Origin: Scatosoma sp045650185
Lineage (GTDB): Bacteria; Bacillota; Clostridia; Christensenellales; Borkfalkiaceae
Length of the DNA stretch: 57,472 nucleotides
NCBI GenBank assembly: GCA_045650185.1
Contig: JAZRQY010000002.1
Location: forward strand, 1-57,472
Direction: 5' to 3'
A model generated the notes under the pieces. It was not told where the DNA came from, did no database searches, and saw nothing but the letters and a program-made list of their open reading frames with translations. Below, in pieces: positions 1 to 7,993 of this stretch. The translations under genes were made by a program, and so were the position numbers. Within the stretch, counting starts at the first letter, position 1, and each line of letters begins with the position of its first letter.

Positions 1-813
1 CCCGAAGTGGTGAAGGTATGCGGCGCAACGCCCAAATATTTGCCCTGCAAGAAAGAAAACAAATACAAATTTTCCGCAGAGGAATTGAAAGCGGCAATCA
101 CGCCCAAAACGAAGATGCTTATTTTCAATTCCCCCTCCAACCCCACGGGCGCGGTGTACGACGAGGCGGAAGTGCGTGCGATTGCGAAAGTTTGCGAAGA
201 GGCGAACATCTTCGTGCTTTCGGACGAAATCTACGAAAAACTTTGCTACAACGGCGTAAAACCTTTCTCTATCGCGGCGGTTAGCGAAAAGATGAAAGAC
301 CTTACGATTACCATCAACGGCGTGTCCAAGTCTTACGCGATGACGGGCTGGCGTATCGGTTATTTGGCTGCACCTAAGGACGTAGCGAAAGCAATCGACT
401 CCTTCCAAAGCCACGCAACCTCGAACGCAAGCTCGATTTCGCAGTACGCAACGTTAGAGGCGCTTTCTTCCCCCGAAGAAGAAATGCAAAAGATGGTGGC
501 GGTATTCGACAGTCGCCGCGCGAAGATTTTACAGCTTATCTCGAAGATTGACGGCGTTGAGGCGATTGAGCCGGACGGCGCGTTCTACGTCATGTTGTGC
601 GTGGGTGGCTTGTATGGCAAGAAATACGGCGATAAGGTCATCGACGGATCGATTGCTTTTGCGGACGTATTGCTGGAAGAAGAAAAGGTGGCGACCGTGC
701 CCGGTATTTCGTTTGGCGCGGACGATTGCGTGCGTCTTTCGTACGCTCTGTCCGAAGAGGATATTGAAGAAGGCTTGAAGAGAATTGCTCGCTTTGTCGA
801 GGCTTTGGTGTAA
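1..813 (+). CDS. Class I/II aminotransferase, 3' part only
   Basis: This is the C-terminal two thirds of a fold-type I, PLP-dependent aminotransferase; the reading frame is open at the left window edge, so the start is missing. The segment SPSNPTGAVY and the Schiff-base lysine in GVSKSYAMTGWRIGY are the classic AAT_I motifs, followed by the small-domain stretch with PGISFG and a late Arg (CVRLSY) that normally binds the substrate carboxylate. The spacing fits the aspartate/aromatic aminotransferase group (AspC/PatA-like). The substrate cannot be told from sequence alone. An AT-rich gap with a promoter for the next gene follows. Confidence 0.9.
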   Translation, partial: PEVVKVCGATPKYLPCKKENKYKFSAEELKAAITPKTKMLIFNSPSNPTGAVYDEAEVRAIAKVCEEANIFVLSDEIYEKLCYNGVKPFSIAAVSEKMKDLTITINGVSKSYAMTGWRIGYLAAPKDVAKAIDSFQSHATSNASSISQYATLEALSSPEEEMQKMVAVFDSRRAKILQLISKIDGVEAIEPDGAFYVMLCVGGLYGKKYGDKVIDGSIAFADVLLEEEKVATVPGISFGADDCVRLSYALSEEDIEEGLKRIARFVEALV

Positions 814-878
814 AAGCAGGTAAAAAAAGCAAAAAAAATTACAAAAAAGCGGAAAAATTTTTCAAAAAGGTCTTGAAA

Positions 879-906
879 TTGACAAAAAAATTTGCTACAC
901 TATAAT
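879..906 (+). promoter_or_regulatory. Sigma-A promoter
   Basis: TTGACA at 879-884 and TATAAT at 901-906 with a 16-base spacer, upstream of the small P-loop gene at 969. Confidence 0.6.
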
Positions 907-968
907 TAACCCCAAGTCTTTTGAAGTGACGAAGAGGGGAGAAAGATAATCTGGGAGGATTTTGAACT

Positions 969-1376
969 ATGATTAAAGTAATTTACGGCGCAAAAGGTAC
1001 GGGCAAAACGAAGATGTTGATCGACGCGGCAAACGCTACCGTATCCGAAGCCAAAGGACATATGATTTTTATTTCTGATTCCAAACGCGGTATGTACGAT
1101 TTAGAACGTGAAATTCGTTTCATCGACGTAAGCGAATACGACATCGCTGGCGAGGCGGCATTGTGTGGCTTTATCAAGGGCGTTATCGCGGGTAATAACG
1201 ACAACGAATACGTATACATCGACGGTGTCGTTCGTATCGCTGGAAAGCCTGTTGCGGAGCTTGCAAGCTTCTTCTACATGCTTGATAAAGTGGCAGCGCA
1301 GGGCAACTTGACGATTACCGTATCGGTAACCGCAACCAAAGAAGAATTGCCTGATTTCGTGGCAAAGTACGTTTAA
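969..1376 (+). CDS. Small P-loop ATPase-like protein
   Basis: A 135-residue protein that opens with a strand and a perfect Walker A motif, GAKGTGKT (residues 8-15), and has a possible Walker B strand ending in aspartate (YVYIDGV, near residue 80). It is too short for a helicase or motor and looks like a stand-alone nucleotide-binding fold of the kind often left as hypothetical in Clostridia. The ribosome site GGGAGG lies 11 bases before ATG. It has its own promoter and is closed by the hairpin at 1400, so it is monocistronic. The Walker A is visible; function is unknown. Confidence 0.7.
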   Translation: MIKVIYGAKGTGKTKMLIDAANATVSEAKGHMIFISDSKRGMYDLEREIRFIDVSEYDIAGEAALCGFIKGVIAGNNDNEYVYIDGVVRIAGKPVAELASFFYMLDKVAAQGNLTITVSVTATKEELPDFVAKYV

Positions 1377-1399
1377 TTTTCCACGCGGCTTATGATAAA

Positions 1400-1440
1400 A
1401 AACGCCGAAACGCATATGCGCCTCGGCGTTTCATTATTTA
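1400..1440 (+). terminator. Rho-independent terminator
   Basis: AAACGCCGA (1400-1408) pairs perfectly with TCGGCGTTT (1423-1431), followed by a short T-rich run. The loop contains the palindrome GCATATGC. Confidence 0.7.
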
Positions 1441-1446
1441 TTATTT

Positions 1447-1475
1447 AGGCTAACGAGGTCGATTTTCGTTAGCCT
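1447..1475 (+). promoter_or_regulatory. Leader hairpin before thrC
   Basis: A perfect 10-base inverted repeat, AGGCTAACGA (1447-1456) and TCGTTAGCCT (1466-1475), ends only about five bases before the thrC ribosome site. There is no T tract, so it is not a terminator. A related hairpin lies at the start of the fba transcript (27769-27795). Confidence 0.5.
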
Positions 1476-1492
1476 GACCAGGAGTATTACCT

Positions 1493-3028
1493 ATGAGTAA
1501 AGTTATGCGTTTTATTTCCACGCGCAGTAAGGAAAAAGTGACGGGCGCAGAAGCGATTGTCAAAGGGCTCGCCTCAGACGGCGGCTTGTTCGTGCCCGAA
1601 AGTTTCCCGAAGGTGACCGAGGAAGAATTGATGAAAATGGGCGAGATGAACTACCCCGAACGCGCGGCGTTCATTCTCGGAAAATACCTCGGCGCAGAGC
1701 TGGGGCAGGATTTCCTTTTGGAAGCCTGCACGAAAGCGTATTCTTCGTTTGAAGGGGACGACCCCGTACCCCTTGTCAAAATTGACGACGGCTTTTATAT
1801 TTTAGAGCTATTCCACGGCCCTACCTGCGCGTTCAAGGATATGGCGCTGACCGTATTGCCCCACCTTTTAAAGCGTAGCTGTGAAAAGCTCGGCATCACC
1901 GACGAGATCTTAATCCTCACTGCGACCAGCGGCGACACAGGCAAAGCGGCGCTTGAGGGCTTCCGTGATATTCCCGGCACGAAGGTATCGGTATTCTATC
2001 CCGATGAAGGCGTTGCGAAGATGCAGCGTCTGCAGATGTCCATCCAAGACGGCAATAACGTCTTCGTTGCGGCGGTTTCCGGCAATTTCGACGATTGCCA
2101 ACGCGCGGTGAAGAAATTATTCGTAGACGAGGATTTCAACAAAGCTCTGCAGGAAAAAGGGGTGCGTGTTTCCAGTGCGAACTCCATTAACTTCGGACGT
2201 CTTGCTCCGCAAATCGCCTATTACTTCTCCGCTTACGTTGACCTGATTACCGGCGGAAAAGCGGACATGGGCGAGCAGATTGACTTCGTCGTACCGACGG
2301 GCAATTTTGGGGATATTTTGGCTGGCTGGTATGCAAAACAGATGGGCTTACCCATTAGAAAATTGCTGTGCGCATCCAACAGAAATAAGGTGCTTACCGA
2401 CTTCTTTACAACGGGTAAGTACGACGCAAAACGCGATTTTCACCGTACCATGTCTCCGTCTATGGATATTTTGGTGTCCTCCAACCTCGAACGCTTGCTG
2501 TTTGAAATCAGCGGCAGAAACGCCAAGGTGACGGCGGAGAGAATGAAGTCCTTGCAGGAAAAGGGCGAGTACACAATCACGACGGAAGAGCTGAATAAAA
2601 TCAAAGCCGATTTCCACGGCGGTTTCGCCAGCGAAGACGACACCGTAGAGGCGATGTACGAGATCTTTGAAGAATACGGCTACGCGATGGATACGCACAC
2701 CGGCGTTGCGCTGGCGGTGTATCTGGAGGCGATGGATAAGCGTGATAGAAAGGACATTACGCAGACGGTAGTGCTTTCCACGGCAAACCCCTACAAATTC
2801 CCTCAGGACGTTTTGTACGCGCTGTCGGGCAACGACGTCAAGGACAGCTTTAAGGGGATCAAGCGTTTGAACCTCTTGACGGCAATGAAGCCGCCGAAGT
2901 GCTTGCTCGACCTTCGCTATCGTCCCTTGCGGTTCAAAAAGACGTACCCCAACGATATCAAAAAGATGGCGGCGGCGGTACTCGATTTTGTGGATGGAAA
3001 TATCGTTCCTGTTCCTGACGAAAAGTAA
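1493..3028 (+). CDS. thrC: Threonine synthase
   Basis: ThrC converts O-phosphohomoserine to threonine with PLP, the last step of threonine synthesis. The 511-residue length fits the long ThrC form. The N-terminal part has SDGGLFVPE (about 29-37); the PLP lysine sits in GPTCAFKDMAL (Lys about 115); the serine/glycine phosphate loop is TATSGDTGKAAL (about 142-153). The C-terminal TANPYKFP motif is typical of the family. GGAG lies 8 bases before ATG. It is alone between a leader hairpin and a strong terminator, with no hom or thrB next to it. Confidence 0.95.
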   Translation: MSKVMRFISTRSKEKVTGAEAIVKGLASDGGLFVPESFPKVTEEELMKMGEMNYPERAAFILGKYLGAELGQDFLLEACTKAYSSFEGDDPVPLVKIDDGFYILELFHGPTCAFKDMALTVLPHLLKRSCEKLGITDEILILTATSGDTGKAALEGFRDIPGTKVSVFYPDEGVAKMQRLQMSIQDGNNVFVAAVSGNFDDCQRAVKKLFVDEDFNKALQEKGVRVSSANSINFGRLAPQIAYYFSAYVDLITGGKADMGEQIDFVVPTGNFGDILAGWYAKQMGLPIRKLLCASNRNKVLTDFFTTGKYDAKRDFHRTMSPSMDILVSSNLERLLFEISGRNAKVTAERMKSLQEKGEYTITTEELNKIKADFHGGFASEDDTVEAMYEIFEEYGYAMDTHTGVALAVYLEAMDKRDRKDITQTVVLSTANPYKFPQDVLYALSGNDVKDSFKGIKRLNLLTAMKPPKCLLDLRYRPLRFKKTYPNDIKKMAAAVLDFVDGNIVPVPDEK

Positions 3029-3040
3029 AAACAAAAAGAG

Positions 3041-3077
3041 AGAAAACCATGGACAACCGTGGTTTTCTTTTTTTTGT
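3041..3077 (+). terminator. thrC terminator
   Basis: Twelve-base stem AGAAAACCATGG with CCGTGGTTTTCT (one G-T pair), followed by a run of T. Confidence 0.85.
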
Positions 3078-3173
3078 ATGAAAGGTCAGGGGAAAGTGCA
3101 AACTACAAAAAGGCGGTTTGTGTGAAAAAGGGATGATATTTTTTGGATTTTCTACGAAAATCAGGTTTTCCGT

Positions 3174-3230
3174 TTGCCTTTTTATGGTAGGCGTGATATA
3201 ATAATGCTGAAAAATAGCCTTTGGCTATTT
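3174..3230 (+). promoter_or_regulatory. Promoter and leader hairpin before the DUF5685 gene
   Basis: TTGCCT (3174-3179) and TATAAT (3197-3202) are 17 bases apart. An 8-base perfect stem, AAATAGCC (3212-3219) with GGCTATTT (3223-3230), starts about ten bases after the -10 box and ends three bases before the AAGGAG ribosome site. Confidence 0.55.
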
Positions 3231-3244
3231 AGAAGGAGATAGTT

Positions 3245-4120
3245 ATGTTTGGATACGTCCGCCCGGATATGCCCTATTTGTATATCAAAGACCAGACCTT
3301 GTACGAGGCTCTGTATTGTGGCGTATGCAAGGGGATTGGGCAGGTGTGCGGACAGACGGCTCGAATGGGCTTGACCTACGATATAGCCTTTTTATCCGCT
3401 CTATTGCACAACCTTTTGGGACAGGACGTAAAGGTGGAAAAACAGCATTGTTTGACCCATTGTATCCGTTCCAAACAGATGGCAGAGGTGGATGAGCTGA
3501 CGAAAAAGCTCGGGGCGCTGAACACCGAGCTTGCCTACTACAAGTGTGTGGACGACGTTGAGGACGGCGACAAAGGCGGCATCAAAAAGCTGGCATTCAA
3601 CCGAGGGCACAAACGAGCGATAAAGGCGTATCCGGAGCTTTGCGCCATCGTCCGAAAGGGGATAGAGGAGCAAGCTTTGATGGAAAAGGCTGGCACGGAC
3701 AGCATCGACCGAGCCGCAGACCCTTCCGCCACGATGATGGCAAGGCTGTCCGAATACTTTTTAGAGGACAAGAAAAGTGAGGATGCCTACGCTTTGTTTT
3801 ACGACGTGGGGAAATGGGTGTATCTCATCGACGCGTTGGACGATTACGACAAGGATGTAAAGAAGAACGCTTACAACCCCTTCCGACTCGCCTACGGCGC
3901 AGAGAGTAAGTGCGCTCTTATCGAGGCGCAAGCGGAGGATTTGCAGTTTATCTTCGGTACGCTGTTTACGGATATCCAAGAACGGCTGGCGAAACTGCCG
4001 ATGAGCTTTAATCGGGACTTAGTGGACAATATCTTATTGCGTGGCTTACCTGCGGAAACGAAAAGGGTGATGAAGGGTAGCTGCGAAGCTTGTAAAAAAC
4101 GTAAAAAAGAGGGTAAATAA
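3245..4120 (+). CDS. DUF5685 family protein
   Basis: A 291-residue soluble protein with the signature opening MFGYVRPDMPYL and the cysteine motif ALYCGVCKGIG (about 23-33), further cysteines, and a basic, cysteine-containing tail (CEACKKRK). This matches DUF5685 as I know it from Clostridia; no activity is known. The mid-part is largely helical and carries YLIDALDDYDKD, an Asp-rich motif that recalls prenyl-synthase-like all-alpha folds, though that is only suggestive. Its stop codon abuts the ATG of the next gene, so the two are translated together and probably act together. Confidence 0.8.
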   Translation: MFGYVRPDMPYLYIKDQTLYEALYCGVCKGIGQVCGQTARMGLTYDIAFLSALLHNLLGQDVKVEKQHCLTHCIRSKQMAEVDELTKKLGALNTELAYYKCVDDVEDGDKGGIKKLAFNRGHKRAIKAYPELCAIVRKGIEEQALMEKAGTDSIDRAADPSATMMARLSEYFLEDKKSEDAYALFYDVGKWVYLIDALDDYDKDVKKNAYNPFRLAYGAESKCALIEAQAEDLQFIFGTLFTDIQERLAKLPMSFNRDLVDNILLRGLPAETKRVMKGSCEACKKRKKEGK

Positions 4121-4738
4121 ATGGATTTATACGCATTATTTGGATTAACGGAAGCGGCGACGGACGAGGAACTGACTGCCGCCTACGAACGACTTCGCGA
4201 ACAGTATCGTGAGGAACGCTGGCAGGACGGCGAGGCGGGCAACGAGGCGGCGCGAAAGCTGACCGAGCTGGAAAACGCCTATAAGGAACTGACGGCAGAG
4301 AGAAAGCGTCAGAGTAAAAATACCACGGGCGAAGCGGCGTTCGAGGAGATTTCCCGTTTACTCAAAGAGGGGGATATCAATGGGGCGCAGACGGTGCTGG
4401 ACGAATTCAACGAAAGAAACGCCGAATGGCATTATTTACAGGCGGTGGTTTTCTATAAAAAGGGCTGGATGAACGACAGTAAAAAACAGCTCGAAATCGC
4501 CATGCAAATGGACCCCGATTGTAATAAGTATCGGGATGCATACGGAAAGCTGAACGCCAAAGCTGAGTACGAGCAAAGACAGAGAGATGCGTCTGGCAAT
4601 CAGCAAGCCCCTTACGGCAATATGCCGGGCGGAGAGATGCCACAGATGGGCGGCACAGGGATGTGTGAACAATGTTGTTGCTGTTGCGGCGCGAATATCT
4701 GTATCAACAGCTGTTTAAACGGCTGTATCTGTAGGTAA
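4121..4738 (+). CDS. Degenerate J-domain protein with cysteine cluster
   Basis: A 205-residue protein. Residues 1-65 read as a J domain (opening LYALFGLTEAATDEEL, then a helix with ENAYKELT), but the HPD tripeptide that stimulates DnaK is absent: the corresponding stretch reads EQYREERWQDG. Residues about 80-150 are a helical TPR-like segment (WHYLQAVVFYKKGWMNDSKK). The last 25 residues hold nine cysteines, including CEQCCCCCG. The gene starts on the base after the DUF5685 stop codon, so partnership with that protein is likely. It is probably a DnaJ-derived adaptor rather than a working Hsp40. Confidence 0.75.
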   Translation: MDLYALFGLTEAATDEELTAAYERLREQYREERWQDGEAGNEAARKLTELENAYKELTAERKRQSKNTTGEAAFEEISRLLKEGDINGAQTVLDEFNERNAEWHYLQAVVFYKKGWMNDSKKQLEIAMQMDPDCNKYRDAYGKLNAKAEYEQRQRDASGNQQAPYGNMPGGEMPQMGGTGMCEQCCCCCGANICINSCLNGCICR

Positions 4739-4743
4739 TCAAG

Positions 4744-5271
4744 GTGCGAAGAATTACTGCGCGCGAGGTGGCTTTGGCAGGTGTTTCCACGGCGATAGCC
4801 ACCCTATTTCTTGCCGTGGGCAATTTTACTTCCATTTTGCTGTTCGTTGGGTACATGGTCGCCTCTGTTGCGCTTTCCTTGCCGCTTGCGAAGGGGTCGT
4901 ACATAGGGTACGCGATGGCGTACGTGGCGACGGTCCTGCTCACCGTTTTGATCATCGGCACGGCAGGGTATATACTTGATTTGTTGCCCTTTATCCTCTT
5001 TTTTGGTCTGCATCCGTTCCTCAACGTTTTGCAGGAAAAATTGCAGGTGAAGTGGTGGCTGGCGTTTTTGATTAAATGCGTTTGGTTTGACGGCGCAATG
5101 TGGCTGTTTTGGTGGTTAGTGGTGCAGACGACGGGCGTTAGCTGGTTGGATGCGTACGCTCTGCCAATCGTGCTTGTGGGCAGTACGCTGTACTTCGTGC
5201 TGTACGACTACGCTTTTTACCGCTTGAATAAGCAGGTCTTTGCGTTGGTGTCGAGGATTGTAAAGAAGTGA
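4744..5271 (+). CDS. Multi-pass membrane protein, ECF S-component-like
   Basis: A 175-residue hydrophobic protein with about five membrane segments (roughly residues 8-27, 30-50, 55-80, 98-125, 135-158) and a basic end. The opening ITAREVALAGVSTAIAT looks like the first helix of vitamin-type ECF transporter substrate-binding subunits. The start is GTG at 4744, five bases after the previous stop, so it probably belongs to the same operon as the DUF5685/J-protein pair. No ECF ATPase is nearby, and the substrate is unknown. The membrane topology is clear; the ECF assignment is tentative. Confidence 0.6.
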   Translation: MRRITAREVALAGVSTAIATLFLAVGNFTSILLFVGYMVASVALSLPLAKGSYIGYAMAYVATVLLTVLIIGTAGYILDLLPFILFFGLHPFLNVLQEKLQVKWWLAFLIKCVWFDGAMWLFWWLVVQTTGVSWLDAYALPIVLVGSTLYFVLYDYAFYRLNKQVFALVSRIVKK

Positions 5272-5299
5272 AAAGCTTTCTCAAAGGGGGAAAGACGGA

Positions 5300-6739
5300 A
5301 TGATAGAAAAGAATACGATGATTACCGCTGTGACTAGCGCGATTGGATCGAACGGAGAAGGGATTATCAAGCACGAAGGAATTACTTTTTTCGTGCCTGC
5401 TTGTCTTCCGGGGGAGAAGGTGCGCTTTCGCGTGCTCAAAGTCAAAGACGGTATCGGATATGGAAAAATAGAGGAGATTTTAACCCCTGCCGAGGAGCGT
5501 GTGCGTGAAAAATGCCCCGTCTTTTTGCGTTGCGGTGGCTGTAAGTTGCAACATATGGACTACGGCATGCAGCTGCACTTTAAACAGAACATCGTCAAGG
5601 ACTGTTTGCGTAAAATCGGGGGCTTAAACATCGACGTAAAGCCGACGATTAAGAGCGATTTTCCTTACGCATACCGCAACAAATTGCAATTGCCCGTAGG
5701 GGTGGATAAAGAGGGGAATACCGTAATCGGGTTCTATGCCGAACGTTCGCACCGTATCGTGCCGACGGACAGCTGCGCCATTCATCCCGAGTGGGCGGAA
5801 AAGCTGATTGGCGTAATCAAACGCTACTGCATGGAATGGGGAGTTAAAGGCTACGATGAGGAAAGAAAAACAGGCGTTTTGCGCCATATCGTGGCGAGGG
5901 AAATCGGTGGGAAATTCTTACTTACGCTGGTGTGCATAAAAAAGAGCCTGCCGGCTCTGCCTTACCTTATTGAACAGCTGTCGGGGTTGTTCCCCGTCTT
6001 CACGCTGTATATCAATGTGAACGACAAGGACACCAACGTTATCCTTGGAAAAGAGTTTTATCTCGTACATGGTAGCCCCGTTTACGAGGATATCGAGCAG
6101 GGGATTTTGTACGAGGCAGGTCCGCAGACCTTTTTACAGGTCAATGAAAACGTGCGTTCCAAGCTGTATAACGCCGCCATCAAATCGGTGATTGAAACGG
6201 GGGACGAGGTGGTCATCGACGCCTATTCGGGCGGCGGCCTATTGACGGCGATGCTGGCAAAGCGCGCAAAGCGAGTGTACGGCATCGAGTTAGAGCCAGA
6301 GGCGGTGGCTTGCGCCGATTCCTTAAAGGAAAAGAACGGCTTAAAAAACATGATGAATATTTGCGGCTACGTAGAGGAAAAGCTCGCAGGCGTGATGAAG
6401 GCGGAAGAAGGCGAAAAATTGCGCCTGATCCTCGATCCGCCGAGAGCAGGAATTCACCGCAGTGTTTTAAAGGCGTTATTAGAAAGCGGGATTCCGTCGC
6501 TGACGATCATCTCGTGCAACCCGTCGACTTTGGCGCGTGATTTGGGAATTTTAACAGGCAGACTGATAGAAAAAGAGGGCTCGAATGGAGAGCTGATTAA
6601 AAACCCTGCTTACGAGGGCGTAGCAGACGATGAAACCCTGCCCGGCTACTACGAACCGATAAAGATTCAACCGTATGATATGTTTCCCCAAACAAAACAC
6701 GTAGAAACCTTGGTTTGCCTTGCACGCAAGGCGGACTAA
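5300..6739 (+). CDS. rlmD: 23S rRNA (uracil-C5)-methyltransferase, RlmD/RumA family
   Basis: A SAM-dependent enzyme that makes 5-methyluridine in 23S rRNA. It has 479 residues: an N-terminal TRAM-like barrel, a Fe-S cysteine set (Cys72, 78, 81 in CPVFLRCGGC, plus Cys near 160), the SAM loop VIDAYSGGGLLTAML, the acidic VYGIELEPEAV, LILDPPRAG, and the catalytic cysteine in IISCNPSTLARDL. The end, FPQTKHVETLVCLARK, is the conserved family tail. The coding end from base 6698 is repeated exactly at 8450-8493, so the present 3' end was supplied or duplicated by the insert that follows. The enzyme is intact. Confidence 0.92.
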   Translation: MIEKNTMITAVTSAIGSNGEGIIKHEGITFFVPACLPGEKVRFRVLKVKDGIGYGKIEEILTPAEERVREKCPVFLRCGGCKLQHMDYGMQLHFKQNIVKDCLRKIGGLNIDVKPTIKSDFPYAYRNKLQLPVGVDKEGNTVIGFYAERSHRIVPTDSCAIHPEWAEKLIGVIKRYCMEWGVKGYDEERKTGVLRHIVAREIGGKFLLTLVCIKKSLPALPYLIEQLSGLFPVFTLYINVNDKDTNVILGKEFYLVHGSPVYEDIEQGILYEAGPQTFLQVNENVRSKLYNAAIKSVIETGDEVVIDAYSGGGLLTAMLAKRAKRVYGIELEPEAVACADSLKEKNGLKNMMNICGYVEEKLAGVMKAEEGEKLRLILDPPRAGIHRSVLKALLESGIPSLTIISCNPSTLARDLGILTGRLIEKEGSNGELIKNPAYEGVADDETLPGYYEPIKIQPYDMFPQTKHVETLVCLARKAD

Positions 6740-6741
6740 AA
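6698..6741 (+). repeat. Left 44-base direct repeat (att-like), rlmD 3' end
   Basis: Bases 6698-6741 are identical to 8450-8493 (offset 1752). The repeat starts at CACGTAGAAACC and includes the last 13 codons of rlmD, its stop codon and AA. It marks the left end of the accessory insert. Confidence 0.85.
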
Positions 6742-6800
6742 TATTTTCACAGCCCACGGGAGAGCTTTTGCTCGCAAAGTGGGAGAGTGAAAATATTTTA
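6737..6800 (+). terminator. Large hairpin, probable terminator after rlmD
   Basis: TAAAATATTTTCAC (6737-6750) pairs perfectly with GTGAAAATATTTTA (6787-6800); an inner CCCAC/GTGGG and GAGC/GCTC extend the stem. It overlaps the rlmD stop codon and has T-rich ends in both directions. Confidence 0.55.
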
Positions 6801-6859
6801 GTGTTTTACGAGTAAAACGGAAACGAAGGGTTCAAGTGTTTTCGTTCGCCGTCGGCGCG

Positions 6860-6943
6860 AGACGAACTTACATTCCGCAACGCGGGATATATTTTCCTCA
6901 AACAAAACACGTTGAAAGTGTCGTTTGTCTGACGAGAAAGTAA
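6860..6943 (+). pseudogene. Fragment of a second rlmD-type 3' end
   Basis: Read in the frame ending at TAA 6941-6943, the DNA encodes GIYFPQTKHVESVVCLTRK, clearly homologous to, but different from, the end of the intact rlmD (MFPQTKHVETLVCLARKAD). It has no start codon or upstream coding sequence. It overlaps the ribosome site of the next gene. I read it as a piece of a donor rlmD carried as the recombination site of the array. Confidence 0.7.
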
Positions 6944-6951
6944 AGGAGAAA

Positions 6952-7431
6952 ATGATGAAACGAATTATTGGTTCAAAATTTAACAATATTTTTAGGTGTG
7001 TTGATATGCTTTGTTTAAATCTTGGGAATGACATTCAGGATGACGAAGGACATGTTTATCCCGAGTATAGTTTTCATGTTCAAACCTCTTGGAGATTTGT
7101 AAAAGGCGAGATAATCCTACTCGCATCCAGAGATATTTATTTGCCACAAGATGAAGCGTTAGACAATGGGTACTACGATTACGACGAGCAAAGCACACAA
7201 AAAGAGATAACCGCAACATCGAGCGTTTTTGATGTTGCCATGCACAACTTCGAAAAGCATTTTGAAAATGCAACCGTTAAAAGTTTTGATATAAGTCCTT
7301 TGGGAGATTTGCGCATTGATTTTACAAACGGCGTTTATTTTGAGACGTTTACGCCATCAGCACGAAAGTGCGAAGAATGGAGATTTTTACCTCCCGGAGA
7401 AGAAGATCATTTTGTAGTTTTTGATGTATAA
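6952..7431 (+). CDS. Cassette gene 1, immunity-like protein
   Basis: A 159-residue soluble, acidic protein without signal peptide. The start is the ATG at 6952 (a second ATG at 6955 is equally possible) behind AAAGGAG. The C-terminal part, LRIDFTNGVYFETF followed by EEWRFLPPGEEDHFVV, resembles the beta-rich ends of small immunity proteins that neutralise contact-dependent toxins. Base composition is visibly more AT-rich than rlmD. It is flanked by rlmD-end sites at 6908 and 7498 and has no toxin gene next to it, so it may be an orphan (acquired) immunity gene. The family was not identified with certainty. Confidence 0.6.
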   Translation: MMKRIIGSKFNNIFRCVDMLCLNLGNDIQDDEGHVYPEYSFHVQTSWRFVKGEIILLASRDIYLPQDEALDNGYYDYDEQSTQKEITATSSVFDVAMHNFEKHFENATVKSFDISPLGDLRIDFTNGVYFETFTPSARKCEEWRFLPPGEEDHFVVFDV

Positions 7432-7434
7432 AGT

Positions 7435-7525
7435 GAGACTTTAAGGTCTTACAACCCCCATTTTTGACTGATTTTTATACCTTTTGGAGTCTTGACCCAC
7501 GTCGAGTCCGTCGTTTGTCTCACAA
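7435..7525 (+). repeat. Cassette site 1
   Basis: AGACT-TTAAGGT (7436-7447) and ACCTT-TTGGAGTCT (7479-7492) form an imperfect inverted repeat, then GACC and CACGT (7498-7502) followed by coding-like sequence for HVESVVCLTRR and a stop codon. Near-identical units recur at 7891 and 8385. Confidence 0.75.
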
Positions 7526-7535
7526 GGAGGTAATT

Positions 7536-7892
7536 ATGTTTATACCACGTTCAGAAAAGCAAGGAAGCGCCTATTTTGAATTTCAGTATTGCAAAAAAGA
7601 GTGGAATATAAAGAAGTTGTCGAAAAAAGGATATTCTTTTTGGGAAAAGGATTCTTTGCTTGTTCATGTTGATTACGATAGGGATTTTTTTGAAAATTAC
7701 GGCGGTTATTTAGAGACTCCTGATGGAACGCAAAAACTTGACTCCTACGGTGTCAATTACTACACAAAAGAGCAGACGTTCGTAATTATTGAGCAAATAA
7801 AAAATGATAAGCCACAAGAATTTGACGTATTGGTTACATGGCTTGAAAAAGCAGCAACCGAATATAATGGATTCTTTTTCTTGGGAATTTGA
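7536..7892 (+). CDS. Cassette gene 2, immunity-like protein
   Basis: A 118-residue protein starting at ATG 7536, chosen because a perfect AAGGAGG lies 6 bases before it; upstream in-frame sequence is part of the repeated site. It is rich in aromatic residues. The tail, with YGVNYYTKEQT, then VLVTWLEKAATEYNGFFFLGI-type sequence, resembles a family of short proteins I associate with immunity to polymorphic toxins. There is no signal peptide or membrane helix, so it should act in the cytoplasm. Cassette context and size support an immunity role; no direct proof. Confidence 0.6.
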   Translation: MFIPRSEKQGSAYFEFQYCKKEWNIKKLSKKGYSFWEKDSLLVHVDYDRDFFENYGGYLETPDGTQKLDSYGVNYYTKEQTFVIIEQIKNDKPQEFDVLVTWLEKAATEYNGFFFLGI

Positions 7893-7983
7893 GACTTTAA
7901 GGTATTACACCACCCCCGCTTTTCGACCATTTTGAAACCTTTTGGAGTCTTGACCCACGTCAAAAGGGTCGTTTGTCTGACAA
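7891..7983 (+). repeat. Cassette site 2
   Basis: AGACTTTAAGGT at 7892-7903, ACCTTTTGGAGTCT at 7937-7950, CACGT at 7956-7960, then a coding-like rlmD end reading HVKRVVCLTRR with stop codon. Between the inverted-repeat arms it is identical to the site at 8385. Confidence 0.75.
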
Positions 7984-7993
7984 GGAGATAATT

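Noticed and set aside
1440..1492. T-box or threonine attenuator before thrC
   Set aside because: Only one hairpin without T tract; no T-box sequence or leader peptide with threonine codons was seen.
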